Source of the DNA: Nansenia antarctica
Lineage: Eukaryota; Chordata; Actinopteri; Argentiniformes; Microstomatidae
Assembly (NCBI GenBank): GCA_963989245.1
Contig: CAXDII010000319.1
Coordinates: forward strand, 637,501 to 701,500
Direction: 5' to 3'
DNA: 64,000 nt
Every line of letters begins with the position of its first letter. The stretch's first letter is position 1. Made by a program: the position numbers and the translations under genes. Positions 25,642 to 40,235 of the stretch are shown piece by piece. The notes under the pieces were generated by a model, which saw nothing but the letters and a program-made list of their open reading frames with translations, searched no databases and was not told the DNA's origin.

Positions 25642-28600
25642 GAGATTGTCAAAAGAGACTCCGAAAACGAAACGTTGATCACTTTTGAGCAAAAGGCTGC
25701 ACACACGCAATTCAAGTTGCTCTGATTGGCATTTAGAGTTACATTATAGGAGCATTCAGCAACAAGTCAAAATGTGCTCTAGAAAAGCAGAAAACAACAC
25801 TGATAGAACTTGAGAACGAATGCAAAAAACAGTCCACTCTAAGAACAGGCCGCTTGGACACTTTCAGAACAGCTCTGTTAATGACTGAAAACAGCTCTCG
25901 AAGAGATTGTCAAAAGAGACTCTGAAAACGAAACGTTGATCACTTTTGAGCAAAAGGCTGCACACACGCAATTCAAGTTGCTCTGATTGTCATTTAGAGT
26001 TACATTATAGGATTATTCAACAACAAGTCAAAATGTGCTCGTGAAAGGCAGAAAACAACACTTTGATAGTTTGATATAACTTGAGAACGAATGCAAAAAA
26101 CAGTCCACTCTAAGAACAGGCCGCTTGGACACTTTCAGAACAGCTCTGTTAATGACTGAAAACAGCTCTCGAAGAGATTGTCAAAAGAGACTCCGAAAAC
26201 GAAACGTTGATCACTTTTGAGCAAAAGGCTGCACACACGCAATTCAAGTTGCTCTGATTGTCATTTAGAGTTACATTATAGGAGCATTCAGCAACAAGTC
26301 AAAATGTGCTCGTGAAAGGCAGAAAACAACACTTTGATAGTTTGATATAACTTGAGAACGAATGCAAAAAACAGTCCACTCTAAGAACAGGCCGCTTGGA
26401 CACTTTCAGAACAGCTCTGTTAATGACTGAAAACAGCTCTCGAAGAGATTGTCAAAAGAGACTCCGAAAACGAAACGTTGATCACTTTTGAGCAAAAGGC
26501 TGCACACACGCAATTCAAGTTGCTCTGATTGTCATTTAGAGTTACATTATAGGATTATTCAACAACAAGTCAAAATGTGCTCGTGAAAGGCAGAAAACAA
26601 CACTTTGATAGTTTGATATAACTTGAGAACGAATGCAAAAAACAGTCCACTCTAAGAACAGGCCGCTTGGACACTTTCAGAACAGCTCTGTTAATGACTG
26701 AAAACAGCTCTCGAAGAGATTGTCAAAAGAGACTCTGAAAACGAAACGTTGATCACTTTTGAGCAAAAGGCTGCACACACGCAATTCAAGTTGCTCTGAT
26801 TGTCATTTAGAGTTACATTATAGGATTATTCAACAACAAGTCAAAATGTGCTCGTGAAAGGCAGAAAACAACACTTTGATAGTTTGATATAACTTGAGAA
26901 CGAATGCAAAAAACAGTCCACTCTAAGAACAGGCCGCTTGGACACTTTCAGAACAGCTCTGTTAATGACTGAAAACAGCTCTCGAAGAGATTGTCAAAAG
27001 AGACTCCGAAAACGAAACGTTGATCACTTTTGAGCAAAAGGCTGCACACACGCAATTCAAGTTGCTCTGATTGTCATTTAGAGTTACATTATAGGAGCAT
27101 TCAGCAACAAGTCAAAATGTGCTCGTGAAAGGCAGAAAACAACACTTTGATAGTTTGATATAACTTGAGAACGAATGCAAAAAACAGTCCACTCTAAGAA
27201 CAGGCCGCTTGGACACTTTCAGAACAGCTCTGTTAATGACTGAAAACAGCTCTCGAAGAGATTGTCAAAAGAGACTCCGAAAACGAAACGTTGATCACTT
27301 TTGAGCAAAAGGCTGCACACACGCAATTCAAGTTGCTCTGATTGTCATTTAGAGTTACATTATAGGATTATTCAACAACAAGTCAAAATGTGCTCGTGAA
27401 AGGCAGAAAACAACACTTTGATAGTTTGATATAACTTGAGAACGAATGCAAAAAACACAGTCCACTCTAAGAACAGGCCGCTTGGACACTTTCAGAACAG
27501 CTCTGTTAATGACTGAAAACAGCTCTCGAAGAGATTGTCAAAAGAGACTCTGAAAACGAAACGTTGATCACTTTTGAGCAAAAGGCTGCACACACGCAAT
27601 TCAAGTTGCTCTGATTGTCATTTAGAGTTACATTATAGGATTATTCAACAACAAGTCAAAATGTGCTCGTGAAAGGCAGAAAACAACACTTTGATAGTTT
27701 GATATAACTTGAGAACGAATGCAAAAAACAGTCCACTCTAAGAACAGGCCGCTTGGACACTTTCAGAACAGCTCTGTTAATGACTGAAAACAGCTCTCGA
27801 AGAGATTGTCAAAAGAGACTCCGAAAACGAAACGTTTATCACTTTTGAGCAAAAGGCTGCACACACGCAATTCAAGTTGCTCTGATTGTCATTTAGAGTT
27901 ACATTATAGGATTATTCAACAACAAGTCAAAATGTGCTCGTGAAAGGCAGAAAACAACACTTTGATAGTTTGATATAACTTGAGAACGAATGCAAAAAAC
28001 AGTCCACTCTAAGAACAGGCCGCTTGGACACTTTCAGAACAGCTCTGTTAATGACTGAAAACAGCTCTCGAAGAGATTGTCAAAAGAGACTCTGAAAACG
28101 AAACGTTGATCACTTTTGAGCAAAAGGCTGCACACACGCAATTCAAGTTGCTCTGATTGTCATTTAGAGTTACATTATAGGATTATTCAACAACAAGTCA
28201 AAATGTGCTCGTGAAAGGCAGAAAACAACACTTTGATAGTTTGATATAACTTGAGAACGAATGCAAAAAACAGTCCACTCTAAGAACAGGCCGCTTGGAC
28301 ACTTTCAGAACAGCTCTGTTAATGACTGAAAACAGCTCTCGAAGAGATTGTCAAAAGAGACTCCGAAAACGAAACGTTGATCACTTTTGAGCAAAAGGCT
28401 GCACACACGCAATTCAAGTTGCTCTGATTGTCATTTAGAGTTACATTATAGGATTATTCAACAACAAGTCAAAATGTGCTCGTGAAAGGCAGAAAACAAC
28501 ACTTTGATAGTTTGATATAACTTGAGAACGAATGCAAAAAACAGTCCACTCTAAGAACAGGCCGCTTGGACACTTTCAGAACAGCTCTGTTAATGACTGA

Positions 28601-29695
28601 AAACAGCTCTCGAAGAGATTGTCAAAAGAGACTCTGAAAATGAAACGTTGATCACTTTTGAGCAAAAGGCTGCACACACGCAATTCAAGATGCTCTGATT
28701 GTCATTTAGAGTTACATTATAGGATTATTCAACAACAAGTCAAAATGTGCTCGTGAAAGGCAGAAAACAACACTTTGATAGTTTGATATAACTTGAGAAC
28801 GAATGCAAAAAACAGTCCACTCTAAGAACAGGCCGCTTGGACACTTTCAGAACAGCTCTGTTAATGACTGAAAACAGCTCTCGAAGAGATTGTCAAAAGA
28901 GACTCCGAAAACGAAACGTTGATCACTTTTGAGCAAAAGGCTGCACACACGCAATTCAAGTTGCTCTGATTGTCATTTAGAGTTACATTATAGGATTATT
29001 CAACAACAAGTCAAAATGTGCTCGTGAAAGGCAGAAAACAACACTTTGATAGTTTGATATAACTTGAGAACGAATGCAAAAAACAGTCCACTCTAAGAAC
29101 AGGCCGCTTGGACACTTTCAGAACAGCTCTGTTAATGACTGAAAACAGCTCTCGAAGAGATTGTCAAAAGAGACTCCGAAAACGAAACGTTGATCACTTT
29201 TGAGCAAAAGGCTGCACACACAATTCAAGTTGCTCTGATTGTCATTTAGAGTTACATTATAGGATTATTCAACAACAAGTCAAAATGTGCTCGTGAAAGG
29301 CAGAAAACAACACTTTGATAGTTTGATATAACTTGAGAACGAATGCAAAAAACAGTCCACTCTAAGAACAGGCCGCTTGGACACTTTCAGAACAGCTCTG
29401 TTAATGACTGAAAACAGCTCTCGAAGAGATTGTCAAAAGAGACTCCGAAAACGAAACGTTGATCACTTTTGAGCAAAAGGCTGCACACACAATTCAAGTT
29501 GCTCTGATTGTCATTTAGAGTTACATTATAGGATTATTCAACAACAAGTCAAAATGTGCTCGTGAAAGGCAGAAAACAACACTTTGATAGTTTTGATATA
29601 ACTTGAGAACGAATGCAAAAAACAGTCCACTCTAAGAACAGGCCGCTTGGACACTTTCAGAACAGCTCTGTTAATGACTGAAAACAGCTCTCGAA
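25642..29695. repeat. Expanded higher-order unit, 15 monomers
   Basis: The order is B-T-C-A-T-C-K-T-V-T-A-M-A-d-d. The last d monomer (29426) has one extra T (tagttttgat), giving 270 bp. That insertion recurs only at 37529. The unit overlaps two larger duplications, one with 20041-23143 and one with 36176-37798. Confidence 0.88.
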
Positions 29696-32664
29696 GAGAT
29701 TGTCAAAAGAGACTCCGAAAACGAAACGTTGATCACTTTTGAGCAAAAGGCTGCACACACGCAATTCAAGTTGCTCTGATTGGCATTTAGAGTTACATTA
29801 TAGGAGCATTCAGCAACAAGTCAAAATGTGCTCTAGAAAAGCAGAAAACAACACTGATAGAACTTGAGAACGAATGCAAAAAACAGTCCACTCTAAGAAC
29901 AGGCCGCTTGGACACTTTCAGAACAGCTCTGTTAATGACTGAAAACAGCTCTCGAAGAGATTGTCAAAAGAGACTCTGAAAACGAAACGTTGATCACTTT
30001 TGAGCAAAAGGCTGCACACACGCAATTCAAGTTGCTCTGATTGTCATTTAGAGTTACATTATAGGATTATTCAACAACAAGTCAAAATGTGCTCGTGAAA
30101 GGCAGAAAACAACACTTTGATAGTTTGATATAACTTGAGAACGAATGCAAAAAACAGTCCACTCTAAGAACAGGCCGCTTGGACACTTTCAGAACAGCTC
30201 TGTTAATGACTGAAAACAGCTCTCGAAGAGATTGTCAAAAGAGACTCCGAAAACGAAACGTTGATCACTTTTGAGCAAAAGGCTGCACACACGCAATTCA
30301 AGTTGCTCTGATTGTCATTTAGAGTTACATTATAGGAGCATTCAGCAACAAGTCAAAATGTGCTCGTGAAAGGCAGAAAACAACACTTTGATAGTTTGAT
30401 ATAACTTGAGAACGAATGCAAAAAACAGTCCACTCTAAGAACAGGCCGCTTGGACACTTTCAGAACAGCTCTGTTAATGACTGAAAACAGCTCTCGAAGA
30501 GATTGTCAAAAGAGACTCCGAAAACGAAACGTTGATCACTTTTGAGCAAAAGGCTGCACACACGCAATTCAAGTTGCTCTGATTGTCATTTAGAGTTACA
30601 TTATAGGATTATTCAACAACAAGTCAAAATGTGCTCGTGAAAGGCAGAAAACAACACTTTGATAGTTTGATATAACTTGAGAACGAATGCAAAAAACAGT
30701 CCACTCTAAGAACAGGCCGCTTGGACACTTTCAGAACAGCTCTGTTAATGACTGAAAACAGCTCTCGAAGAGATTGTCAAAAGAGACTCTGAAAACGAAA
30801 CGTTGATCACTTTTGAGCAAAAGGCTGCACACACGCAATTCAAGTTGCTCTGATTGTCATTTAGAGTTACATTATAGGATTATTCAACAACAAGTCAAAA
30901 TGTGCTCGTGAAAGGCAGAAAACAACACTTTGATAGTTTGATATAACTTGAGAACGAATGCAAAAAACAGTCCACTCTAAGAACAGGCCGCTTGGACACT
31001 TTCAGAACAGCTCTGTTAATGACTGAAAACAGCTCTCGAAGAGATTGTCAAAAGAGACTCCGAAAACGAAACGTTTATCACTTTTGAGCAAAAGGCTGCA
31101 CACACGCAATTCAAGTTGCTCTGATTGTCATTTAGAGTTACATTATAGGATTATTCAACAACAAGTCAAAATGTGCTCGTGAAAGGCAGAAAACAACACT
31201 TTGATAGTTTGATATAACTTGAGAATGAATGCAAAAAACAGTCCACTCTAAGAACAGGCCGCTTGGACACTTTCAGAACAGCTCTGTTAATGACTGAAAA
31301 CAGCTCTCGAAGAGATTGTCAAAAGAGACTCCGAAAACGAAACGTTGATCACTTTTGAGCAAAAGGCTGCACACACGCAATTCAAGTTGCTCTGATTGTC
31401 ATTTAGAGTTACATTATAGGATTATTCAACAACAAGTCAAAATGTGCTCGTGAAAGGCAGAAAACAACACTTTGATAGTTTGATATAACTTGAGAACGAA
31501 TGCAAAAAACAGTCCACTCTAAGAACAGGCCGCTTGGACACTTTCAGAACAGCTCTGTTAATGACTGAAAACAGCTCTCGAAGAGATTGTCAAAAGAGAC
31601 TCTGAAAATGAAACGTTGATCACTTTTGAGCAAAAGGCTGCACACACGCAATTCAAGATGCTCTGATTGTCATTTAGAGTTACATTATAGGATTATTCAA
31701 CAACAAGTCAAAATGTGCTCGTGAAAGGCAGAAAACAACACTTTGATAGTTTGATATAACTTGAGAACGAATGCAAAAAACAGTCCACTCTAAGAACAGG
31801 CCGCTTGGACACTTTCAGAACAGCTCTGTTAATGACTGAAAACAGCTCTCGAAGAGATTGTCAAAAGAGACTCCGAAAACGAAACGTTGATCACTTTTGA
31901 GCAAAAGGCTGCACACACGCAATTCAAGTTGCTCTGATTGTCATTTAGAGTTACATTATAGGATTATTCAACAACAAGTCAAAATGTGCTCGTGAAAGGC
32001 AGAAAACAACACTTTGATAGTTTGATATAACTTGAGAACGAATGCAAAAAACAGTCCACTCTAAGAACAGGCCGCTTGGACACTTTCAGAACAGCTCTGT
32101 TAATGACTGAAAACAGCTCTCGAAGAGATTGTCAAAAGAGACTCCGAAAACGAAACGTTGATCACTTTTGAGCAAAAGGCTGCACACACGCAATTCAAGT
32201 TGCTCTGATTGTCATTTAGAGTTACATTATAGGATTATTCAACAACAAGTCAAAATGTGCTCGTGAAAGGCAGAAAACAACACTTTGATAGTTTGATATA
32301 ACTTGAGAACGAATGCAAAAAACAGTCCACTCTAAGAACAGGCCGCTTGGACACTTTCAGAACAGCTCTGTTAATGACTGAAAACAGCTCTCGAAGAGAT
32401 TGTCAAAAGAGACTCCGAAAACGAAACGTTGATCACTTTTGAGCAAAAGGCTGCACACACAATTCAAGTTGCTCTGATTGTCATTTAGAGTTACATTATA
32501 GGATTATTCAACAACAAGTCAAAATGTGCTCGTGAAAGGCAGAAAACAACACTTTGATAGTTTGATATAACTTGAGAACGAATGCAAAAAACAGTCCACT
32601 CTAAGAACAGGCCGCTTGGACACTTTCAGAACAGCTCTGTTAATGACTGAAAACAGCTCTCGAA
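29696..32664. repeat. 11-mer higher-order unit, copy 1 (2,969 bp)
   Basis: The order is B-T-C-A-T-V-A-M-A-A-d, the clearest form of the middle-domain unit. Its V monomer carries gagaatgaatg for gagaacgaatg (T at 31226), a CpG transition seen elsewhere only at 44735. Confidence 0.9.
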
Positions 32665-35633
32665 GAGATTGTCAAAAGAGACTCCGAAAACGAAACGTTG
32701 ATCACTTTTGAGCAAAAGGCTGCACACACGCAATTCAAGTTGCTCTGATTGGCATTTAGAGTTACATTATAGGAGCATTCAGCAACAAGTCAAAATGTGC
32801 TCTAGAAAAGCAGAAAACAACACTGATAGAACTTGAGAACGAATGCAAAAAACAGTCCACTCTAAGAACAGGCCGCTTGGACACTTTCAGAACAGCTCTG
32901 TTAATGACTGAAAACAGCTCTCGAAGAGATTGTCAAAAGAGACTCTGAAAACGAAACGTTGATCACTTTTGAGCAAAAGGCTGCACACACGCAATTCAAG
33001 TTGCTCTGATTGTCATTTAGAGTTACATTATAGGATTATTCAACAACAAGTCAAAATGTGCTCGTGAAAGGCAGAAAACAACACTTTGATAGTTTGATAT
33101 AACTTGAGAACGAATGCAAAAAACAGTCCACTCTAAGAACAGGCCGCTTGGACACTTTCAGAACAGCTCTGTTAATGACTGAAAACAGCTCTCGAAGAGA
33201 TTGTCAAAAGAGACTCCGAAAACGAAACGTTGATCACTTTTGAGCAAAAGGCTGCACACACGCAATTCAAGTTGCTCTGATTGTCATTTAGAGTTACATT
33301 ATAGGAGCATTCAGCAACAAGTCAAAATGTGCTCGTGAAAGGCAGAAAACAACACTTTGATAGTTTGATATAACTTGAGAACGAATGCAAAAAACAGTCC
33401 ACTCTAAGAACAGGCCGCTTGGACACTTTCAGAACAGCTCTGTTAATGACTGAAAACAGCTCTCGAAGAGATTGTCAAAAGAGACTCCGAAAACGAAACG
33501 TTGATCACTTTTGAGCAAAAGGCTGCACACACGCAATTCAAGTTGCTCTGATTGTCATTTAGAGTTACATTATAGGATTATTCAACAACAAGTCAAAATG
33601 TGCTCGTGAAAGGCAGAAAACAACACTTTGATAGTTTGATATAACTTGAGAACGAATGCAAAAAACAGTCCACTCTAAGAACAGGCCGCTTGGACACTTT
33701 CAGAACAGCTCTGTTAATGACTGAAAACAGCTCTCGAAGAGATTGTCAAAAGAGACTCTGAAAACGAAACGTTGATCACTTTTGAGCAAAAGGCTGCACA
33801 CACGCAATTCAAGTTGCTCTGATTGTCATTTAGAGTTACATTATAGGATTATTCAACAACAAGTCAAAATGTGCTCGTGAAAGGCAGAAAACAACACTTT
33901 GATAGTTTGATATAACTTGAGAACGAATGCAAAAAACAGTCCACTCTAAGAACAGGCCGCTTGGACACTTTCAGAACAGCTCTGTTAATGACTGAAAACA
34001 GCTCTCGAAGAGATTGTCAAAAGAGACTCCGAAAACGAAACGTTTATCACTTTTGAGCAAAAGGCTGCACACACGCAATTCAAGTTGCTCTGATTGTCAT
34101 TTAGAGTTACATTATAGGATTATTCAACAACAAGTCAAAATGTGCTCGTGAAAGGCAGAAAACAACACTTTGATAGTTTGATATAACTTGAGAACGAATG
34201 CAAAAAACAGTCCACTCTAAGAACAGGCCGCTTGGACACTTTCAGAACAGCTCTGTTAATGACTGAAAACAGCTCTCGAAGAGATTGTCAAAAGAGACTC
34301 TGAAAACGAAACGTTGATCACTTTTGAGCAAAAGGCTGCACACACGTAATTCAAGTTGCTCTGATTGTCATTTAGAGTTACATTATAGGATTATTCAACA
34401 ACAAGTCAAAATGTGCTCGTGAAAGGCAGAAAACAACACTTTGATAGTTTGATATAACTTGAGAACGAATGCAAAAAACAGTCCACTCTAAGAACAGGCC
34501 GCTTGGACACTTTCAGAACAGCTCTGTTAATGACTGAAAACAGCTCTCGAAGAGATTGTCAAAAGAGACTCCGAAAACGAAACGTTGATCACTTTTGAGC
34601 AAAAGGCTGCACACACGCAATTCAAGTTGCTCTGATTGTCATTTAGAGTTACATTATAGGATTATTCAACAACAAGTCAAAATGTGCTCGTGAAAGGCAG
34701 AAAACAACACTTTGATAGTTTGATATAACTTGAGAACGAATGCAAAAAACAGTCCACTCTAAGAACAGGCCGCTTGGACACTTTCAGAACAGCTCTGTTA
34801 ATGACTGAAAACAGCTCTCGAAGAGATTGTCAAAAGAGACTCTGAAAATGAAACGTTGATCACTTTTGAGCAAAAGGCTGCACACACGCAATTCAAGATG
34901 CTCTGATTGTCATTTAGAGTTACATTATAGGATTATTCAACAACAAGTCAAAATGTGCTCGTGAAAGGCAGAAAACAACACTTTGATAGTTTGATATAAC
35001 TTGAGAACGAATGCAAAAAACAGTCCACTCTAAGAACAGGCCGCTTGGACACTTTCAGAACAGCTCTGTTAATGACTGAAAACAGCTCTCGAAGAGATTG
35101 TCAAAAGAGACTCCGAAAACGAAACATTGATCACTTTTGAGCAAAAGGCTGCACACACGCAATTCAAGTTGCTCTGATTGTCATTTAGAGTTACATTATA
35201 GGATTATTCAACAACAAGTCAAAATGTGCTCGTGAAAGGCAGAAAACAACACTTTGATAGTTTGATATAACTTGAGAACGAATGCAAAAAACAGTCCACT
35301 CTAAGAACAGGCCGCTTGGACACTTTCAGAACAGCTCTGTTAATGACTGAAAACAGCTCTCGAAGAGATTGTCAAAAGAGACTCCGAAAACGAAACGTTG
35401 ATCACTTTTGAGCAAAAGGCTGCACACACAATTCAAGTTGCTCTGATTGTCATTTAGAGTTACATTATAGGATTATTCAACAACAAGTCAAAATGTGCTC
35501 GTGAAAGGCAGAAAACAACACTTTGATAGTTTGATATAACTTGAGAACGAATGCAAAAAACAGTCCACTCTAAGAACAGGCCGCTTGGACACTTTCAGAA
35601 CAGCTCTGTTAATGACTGAAAACAGCTCTCGAA
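32665..35633. repeat. 11-mer higher-order unit, copy 2 (2,969 bp)
   Basis: The order is B-T-C-A-T-V-T-A-M-A-d. It has the same length as copy 1, but with T inserted after V and one A fewer after M. Private markers are cacacacgtaattc in the seventh monomer (34281) and aaacattg in the tenth (35094). Both recur in the unit at 40236. Confidence 0.9.
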
Positions 35634-37798
35634 GAGATTGTCAAAAGAGACTCCGAAAACGAAACGTTGATCACTTTTGAGCAAAAGGCTGCACACACGC
35701 AATTCAAGTTGCTCTGATTGTCATTTAGAGTTACATTATAGGAGCATTCAGCAACAAGTCAAAATGTGCTCGTGAAAGGCAGAAAACAACACTTTGATAG
35801 TTTGATATAACTTGAGAACGAATGCAAAAAACAGTCCACTCTAAGAACAGGCCGCTTGGACACTTTCAGAACAGCTCTGTTAATGACTGAAAACAGCTCT
35901 CGAAGAGATTGTCAAAAGAGACTCCGAAAACGAAACGTTGATCACTTTTGAGCAAAAGGCTGCACACACGCAATTCAAGTTGCTCTGATTGTCATTTAGA
36001 GTTACATTATAGGATTATTCAACAACAAGTCAAAATGTGCTCGTGAAAGGCAGAAAACAACACTTTGATAGTTTGATATAACTTGAGAACGAATGCAAAA
36101 AACAGTCCACTCTAAGAACAGGCCGCTTGGACACTTTCAGAACAGCTCTGTTAATGACTGAAAACAGCTCTCGAAGAGATTGTCAAAAGAGACTCTGAAA
36201 ACGAAACGTTGATCACTTTTGAGCAAAAGGCTGCACACACGCAATTCAAGTTGCTCTGATTGTCATTTAGAGTTACATTATAGGATTATTCAACAACAAG
36301 TCAAAATGTGCTCGTGAAAGGCAGAAAACAACACTTTGATAGTTTGATATAACTTGAGAACGAATGCAAAAAACAGTCCACTCTAAGAACAGGCCGCTTG
36401 GACACTTTCAGAACAGCTCTGTTAATGACTGAAAACAGCTCTCGAAGAGATTGTCAAAAGAGACTCCGAAAACGAAACGTTGATCACTTTTGAGCAAAAG
36501 GCTGCACACACGCAATTCAAGTTGCTCTGATTGTCATTTAGAGTTACATTATAGGATTATTCAACAACAAGTCAAAATGTGCTCGTGAAAGGCAGAAAAC
36601 AACACTTTGATAGTTTGATATAACTTGAGAACGAATGCAAAAAACAGTCCACTCTAAGAACAGGCCGCTTGGACACTTTCAGAACAGCTCTGTTAATGAC
36701 TGAAAACAGCTCTCGAAGAGATTGTCAAAAGAGACTCTGAAAATGAAACGTTGATCACTTTTGAGCAAAAGGCTGCACACACGCAATTCAAGATGCTCTG
36801 ATTGTCATTTAGAGTTACATTATAGGATTATTCAACAACAAGTCAAAATGTGCTCGTGAAAGGCAGAAAACAACACTTTGATAGTTTGATATAACTTGAG
36901 AACGAATGCAAAAAACAGTCCACTCTAAGAACAGGCCGCTTGGACACTTTCAGAACAGCTCTGTTAATGACTGAAAACAGCTCTCGAAGAGATTGTCAAA
37001 AGAGACTCCGAAAACGAAACGTTGATCACTTTTGAGCAAAAGGCTGCACACACGCAATTCAAGTTGCTCTGATTGTCATTTAGAGTTACATTATAGGATT
37101 ATTCAACAACAAGTCAAAATGTGCTCGTGAAAGGCAGAAAACAACACTTTGATAGTTTGATATAACTTGAGAACGAATGCAAAAAACAGTCCACTCTAAG
37201 AACAGGCCGCTTGGACACTTTCAGAACAGCTCTGTTAATGACTGAAAACAGCTCTCGAAGAGATTGTCAAAAGAGACTCCGAAAACGAAACGTTGATCAC
37301 TTTTGAGCAAAAGGCTGCACACACAATTCAAGTTGCTCTGATTGTCATTTAGAGTTACATTATAGGATTATTCAACAACAAGTCAAAATGTGCTCGTGAA
37401 AGGCAGAAAACAACACTTTGATAGTTTGATATAACTTGAGAACGAATGCAAAAAACAGTCCACTCTAAGAACAGGCCGCTTGGACACTTTCAGAACAGCT
37501 CTGTTAATGACTGAAAACAGCTCTCGAAGAGATTGTCAAAAGAGACTCCGAAAACGAAACGTTGATCACTTTTGAGCAAAAGGCTGCACACACAATTCAA
37601 GTTGCTCTGATTGTCATTTAGAGTTACATTATAGGATTATTCAACAACAAGTCAAAATGTGCTCGTGAAAGGCAGAAAACAACACTTTGATAGTTTTGAT
37701 ATAACTTGAGAACGAATGCAAAAAACAGTCCACTCTAAGAACAGGCCGCTTGGACACTTTCAGAACAGCTCTGTTAATGACTGAAAACAGCTCTCGAA
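35634..37798. repeat. Headless higher-order unit: C-A-T-A-M-A-d-d
   Basis: Eight monomers (2,165 bp) begin with C directly after a d monomer, so the B-T pair that normally stands between d and C is missing. From 36176 on it matches 28073-29695 at an offset of 8,103 bp, including the extra T in the last monomer (37529). Confidence 0.88.
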
Positions 37799-40235
37799 GA
37801 GATTGTCAAAAGAGACTCCGAAAACGAAACGTTGATCACTTTTGAGCAAAAGGCTGCACACACGCAATTCAAGTTGCTCTGATTGTCATTTAGAGTTACA
37901 TTATAGGAGCATTCAGCAACAAGTCAAAATGTGCTCGTGAAAGGCAGAAAACAACACTTTGATAGTTTGATATAACTTGAGAACGAATGCAAAAAACAGT
38001 CCACTCTAAGAACAGGCCGCTTGGACACTTTCAGAACAGCTCTGTTAATGACTGAAAACAGCTCTCGAAGAGATTGTCAAAAGAGACTCCGAAAACGAAA
38101 CGTTGATCACTTTTGAGCAAAAGGCTGCACACACGCAATTCAAGTTGCTCTGATTGTCATTTAGAGTTACATTATAGGATTATTCAACAACAAGTCAAAA
38201 TGTGCTCGTGAAAGGCAGAAAACAACACTTTGATAGTTTGATATAACTTGAGAACGAATGCAAAAAACAGTCCACTCTAAGAACAGGCCGCTTGGACACT
38301 TTCAGAACAGCTCTGTTAATGACTGAAAACAGCTCTCGAAGAGATTGTCAAAAGAGACTCTGAAAACGAAACGTTGATCACTTTTGAGCAAAAGGCTGCA
38401 CACACGCAATTCAAGTTGCTCTGATTGTCATTTAGAGTTACATTATAGGATTATTCAACAACAAGTCAAAATGTGCTCGTGAAAGGCAGAAAACAACACT
38501 TTGATAGTTTGATATAACTTGAGAACGAATGCAAAAAACAGTCCACTCTAAGAACAGGCCGCTTGGACACTTTCAGAACAGCTCTGTTAATGACTGAAAA
38601 CAGCTCTCGAAGAGATTGTCAAAAGAGACTCCGAAAACGAAACGTTTATCACTTTTGAGCAAAAGGCTGCACACACGCAATTCAAGTTGCTCTGATTGTC
38701 ATTTAGAGTTACATTATAGGATTATTCAACAACAAGTCAAAATGTGCTCGTGAAAGGCAGAAAACAACACTTTGATAGTTTGATATAACTTGAGAACGAA
38801 TGCAAAAAACAGTCCACTCTAAGAACAGGCCGCTTGGACACTTTCAGAACAGCTCTGTTAATGACTGAAAACAGCTCTCGAAGAGATTGTCAAAAGAGAC
38901 TCCGAAAACGAAACGTTGATCACTTTTGAGCAAAAGGCTGCACACACGCAATTCAAGTTGCTCTGATTGTCATTTAGAGTTACATTATAGGATTATTCAA
39001 CAACAAGTCAAAATGTGCTCGTGAAAGGCAGAAAACAACACTTTGATAGTTTGATATAACTTGAGAACGAATGCAAAAAACAGTCCACTCTAAGAACAGG
39101 CCGCTTGGACACTTTCAGAACAGCTCTGTTAATGACTGAAAACAGCTCTCGAAGAGATTGTCAAAAGAGACTCTGAAAATGAAACGTTGATCACTTTTGA
39201 GCAAAAGGCTGCACACACGCAATTCAAGATGCTCTGATTGTCATTTAGAGTTACATTATAGGATTATTCAACAACAAGTCAAAATGTGCTCGTGAAAGGC
39301 AGAAAACAACACTTTGATAGTTTGATATAACTTGAGAACGAATGCAAAAAACAGTCCACTCTAAGAACAGGCCGCTTGGACACTTTCAGAACAGCTCTGT
39401 TAATGACTGAAAACAGCTCTCGAAGAGATTGTCAAAAGAGACTCCGAAAACGAAACGTTGATCACTTTTGAGCAAAAGGCTGCACACACGCAATTCAAGT
39501 TGCTCTGATTGTCATTTAGAGTTACATTATAGGATTATTCAACAACAAGTCAAAATGTGCTCGTGAAAGGCAGAAAACAACACTTTGATAGTTTGATATA
39601 ACTTGAGAACGAATGCAAAAAACAGTCCACTCTAAGAACAGGCCGCTTGGACACTTTCAGAACAGCTCTGTTAATGACTGAAAACAGCTCTCGAAGAGAT
39701 TGTCAAAAGAGACTCCGAAAACGAAACGTTGATCACTTTTGAGCAAAAGGCTGCACACACGCAATTCAAGTTGCTCTGATTGTCATTTAGAGTTACATTA
39801 TAGGATTATTCAACAACAAGTCAAAATGTGCTCGTGAAAGGCAGAAAACAACACTTTGATAGTTTGATATAACTTGAGAACGAATGCAAAAAACAGTCCA
39901 CTCTAAGAACAGGCCGCTTGGACACTTTCAGAACAGCTCTGTTAATGACTGAAAACAGCTCTCGAAGAGATTGTCAAAAGAGACTCCGAAAACGAAACGT
40001 TGATCACTTTTGAGCAAAAGGCTGCACACACAATTCAAGTTGCTCTGATTGTCATTTAGAGTTACATTATAGGATTATTCAACAACAAGTCAAAATGTGC
40101 TCGTGAAAGGCAGAAAACAACACTTTGATAGTTTGATATAACTTGAGAACGAATGCAAAAAACAGTCCACTCTAAGAACAGGCCGCTTGGACACTTTCAG
40201 AACAGCTCTGTTAATGACTGAAAACAGCTCTCGAA
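37799..40235. repeat. Headless higher-order unit: C-A-T-V-A-M-A-A-d
   Basis: Nine monomers (2,437 bp) are equivalent to the 11-mer at 29696 without its first two monomers; 30228-32664 has exactly the same length and order. Only the T at 31226 distinguishes the two at the diagnostic sites. This shows a clean 532-bp B-T deletion. Confidence 0.9.
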
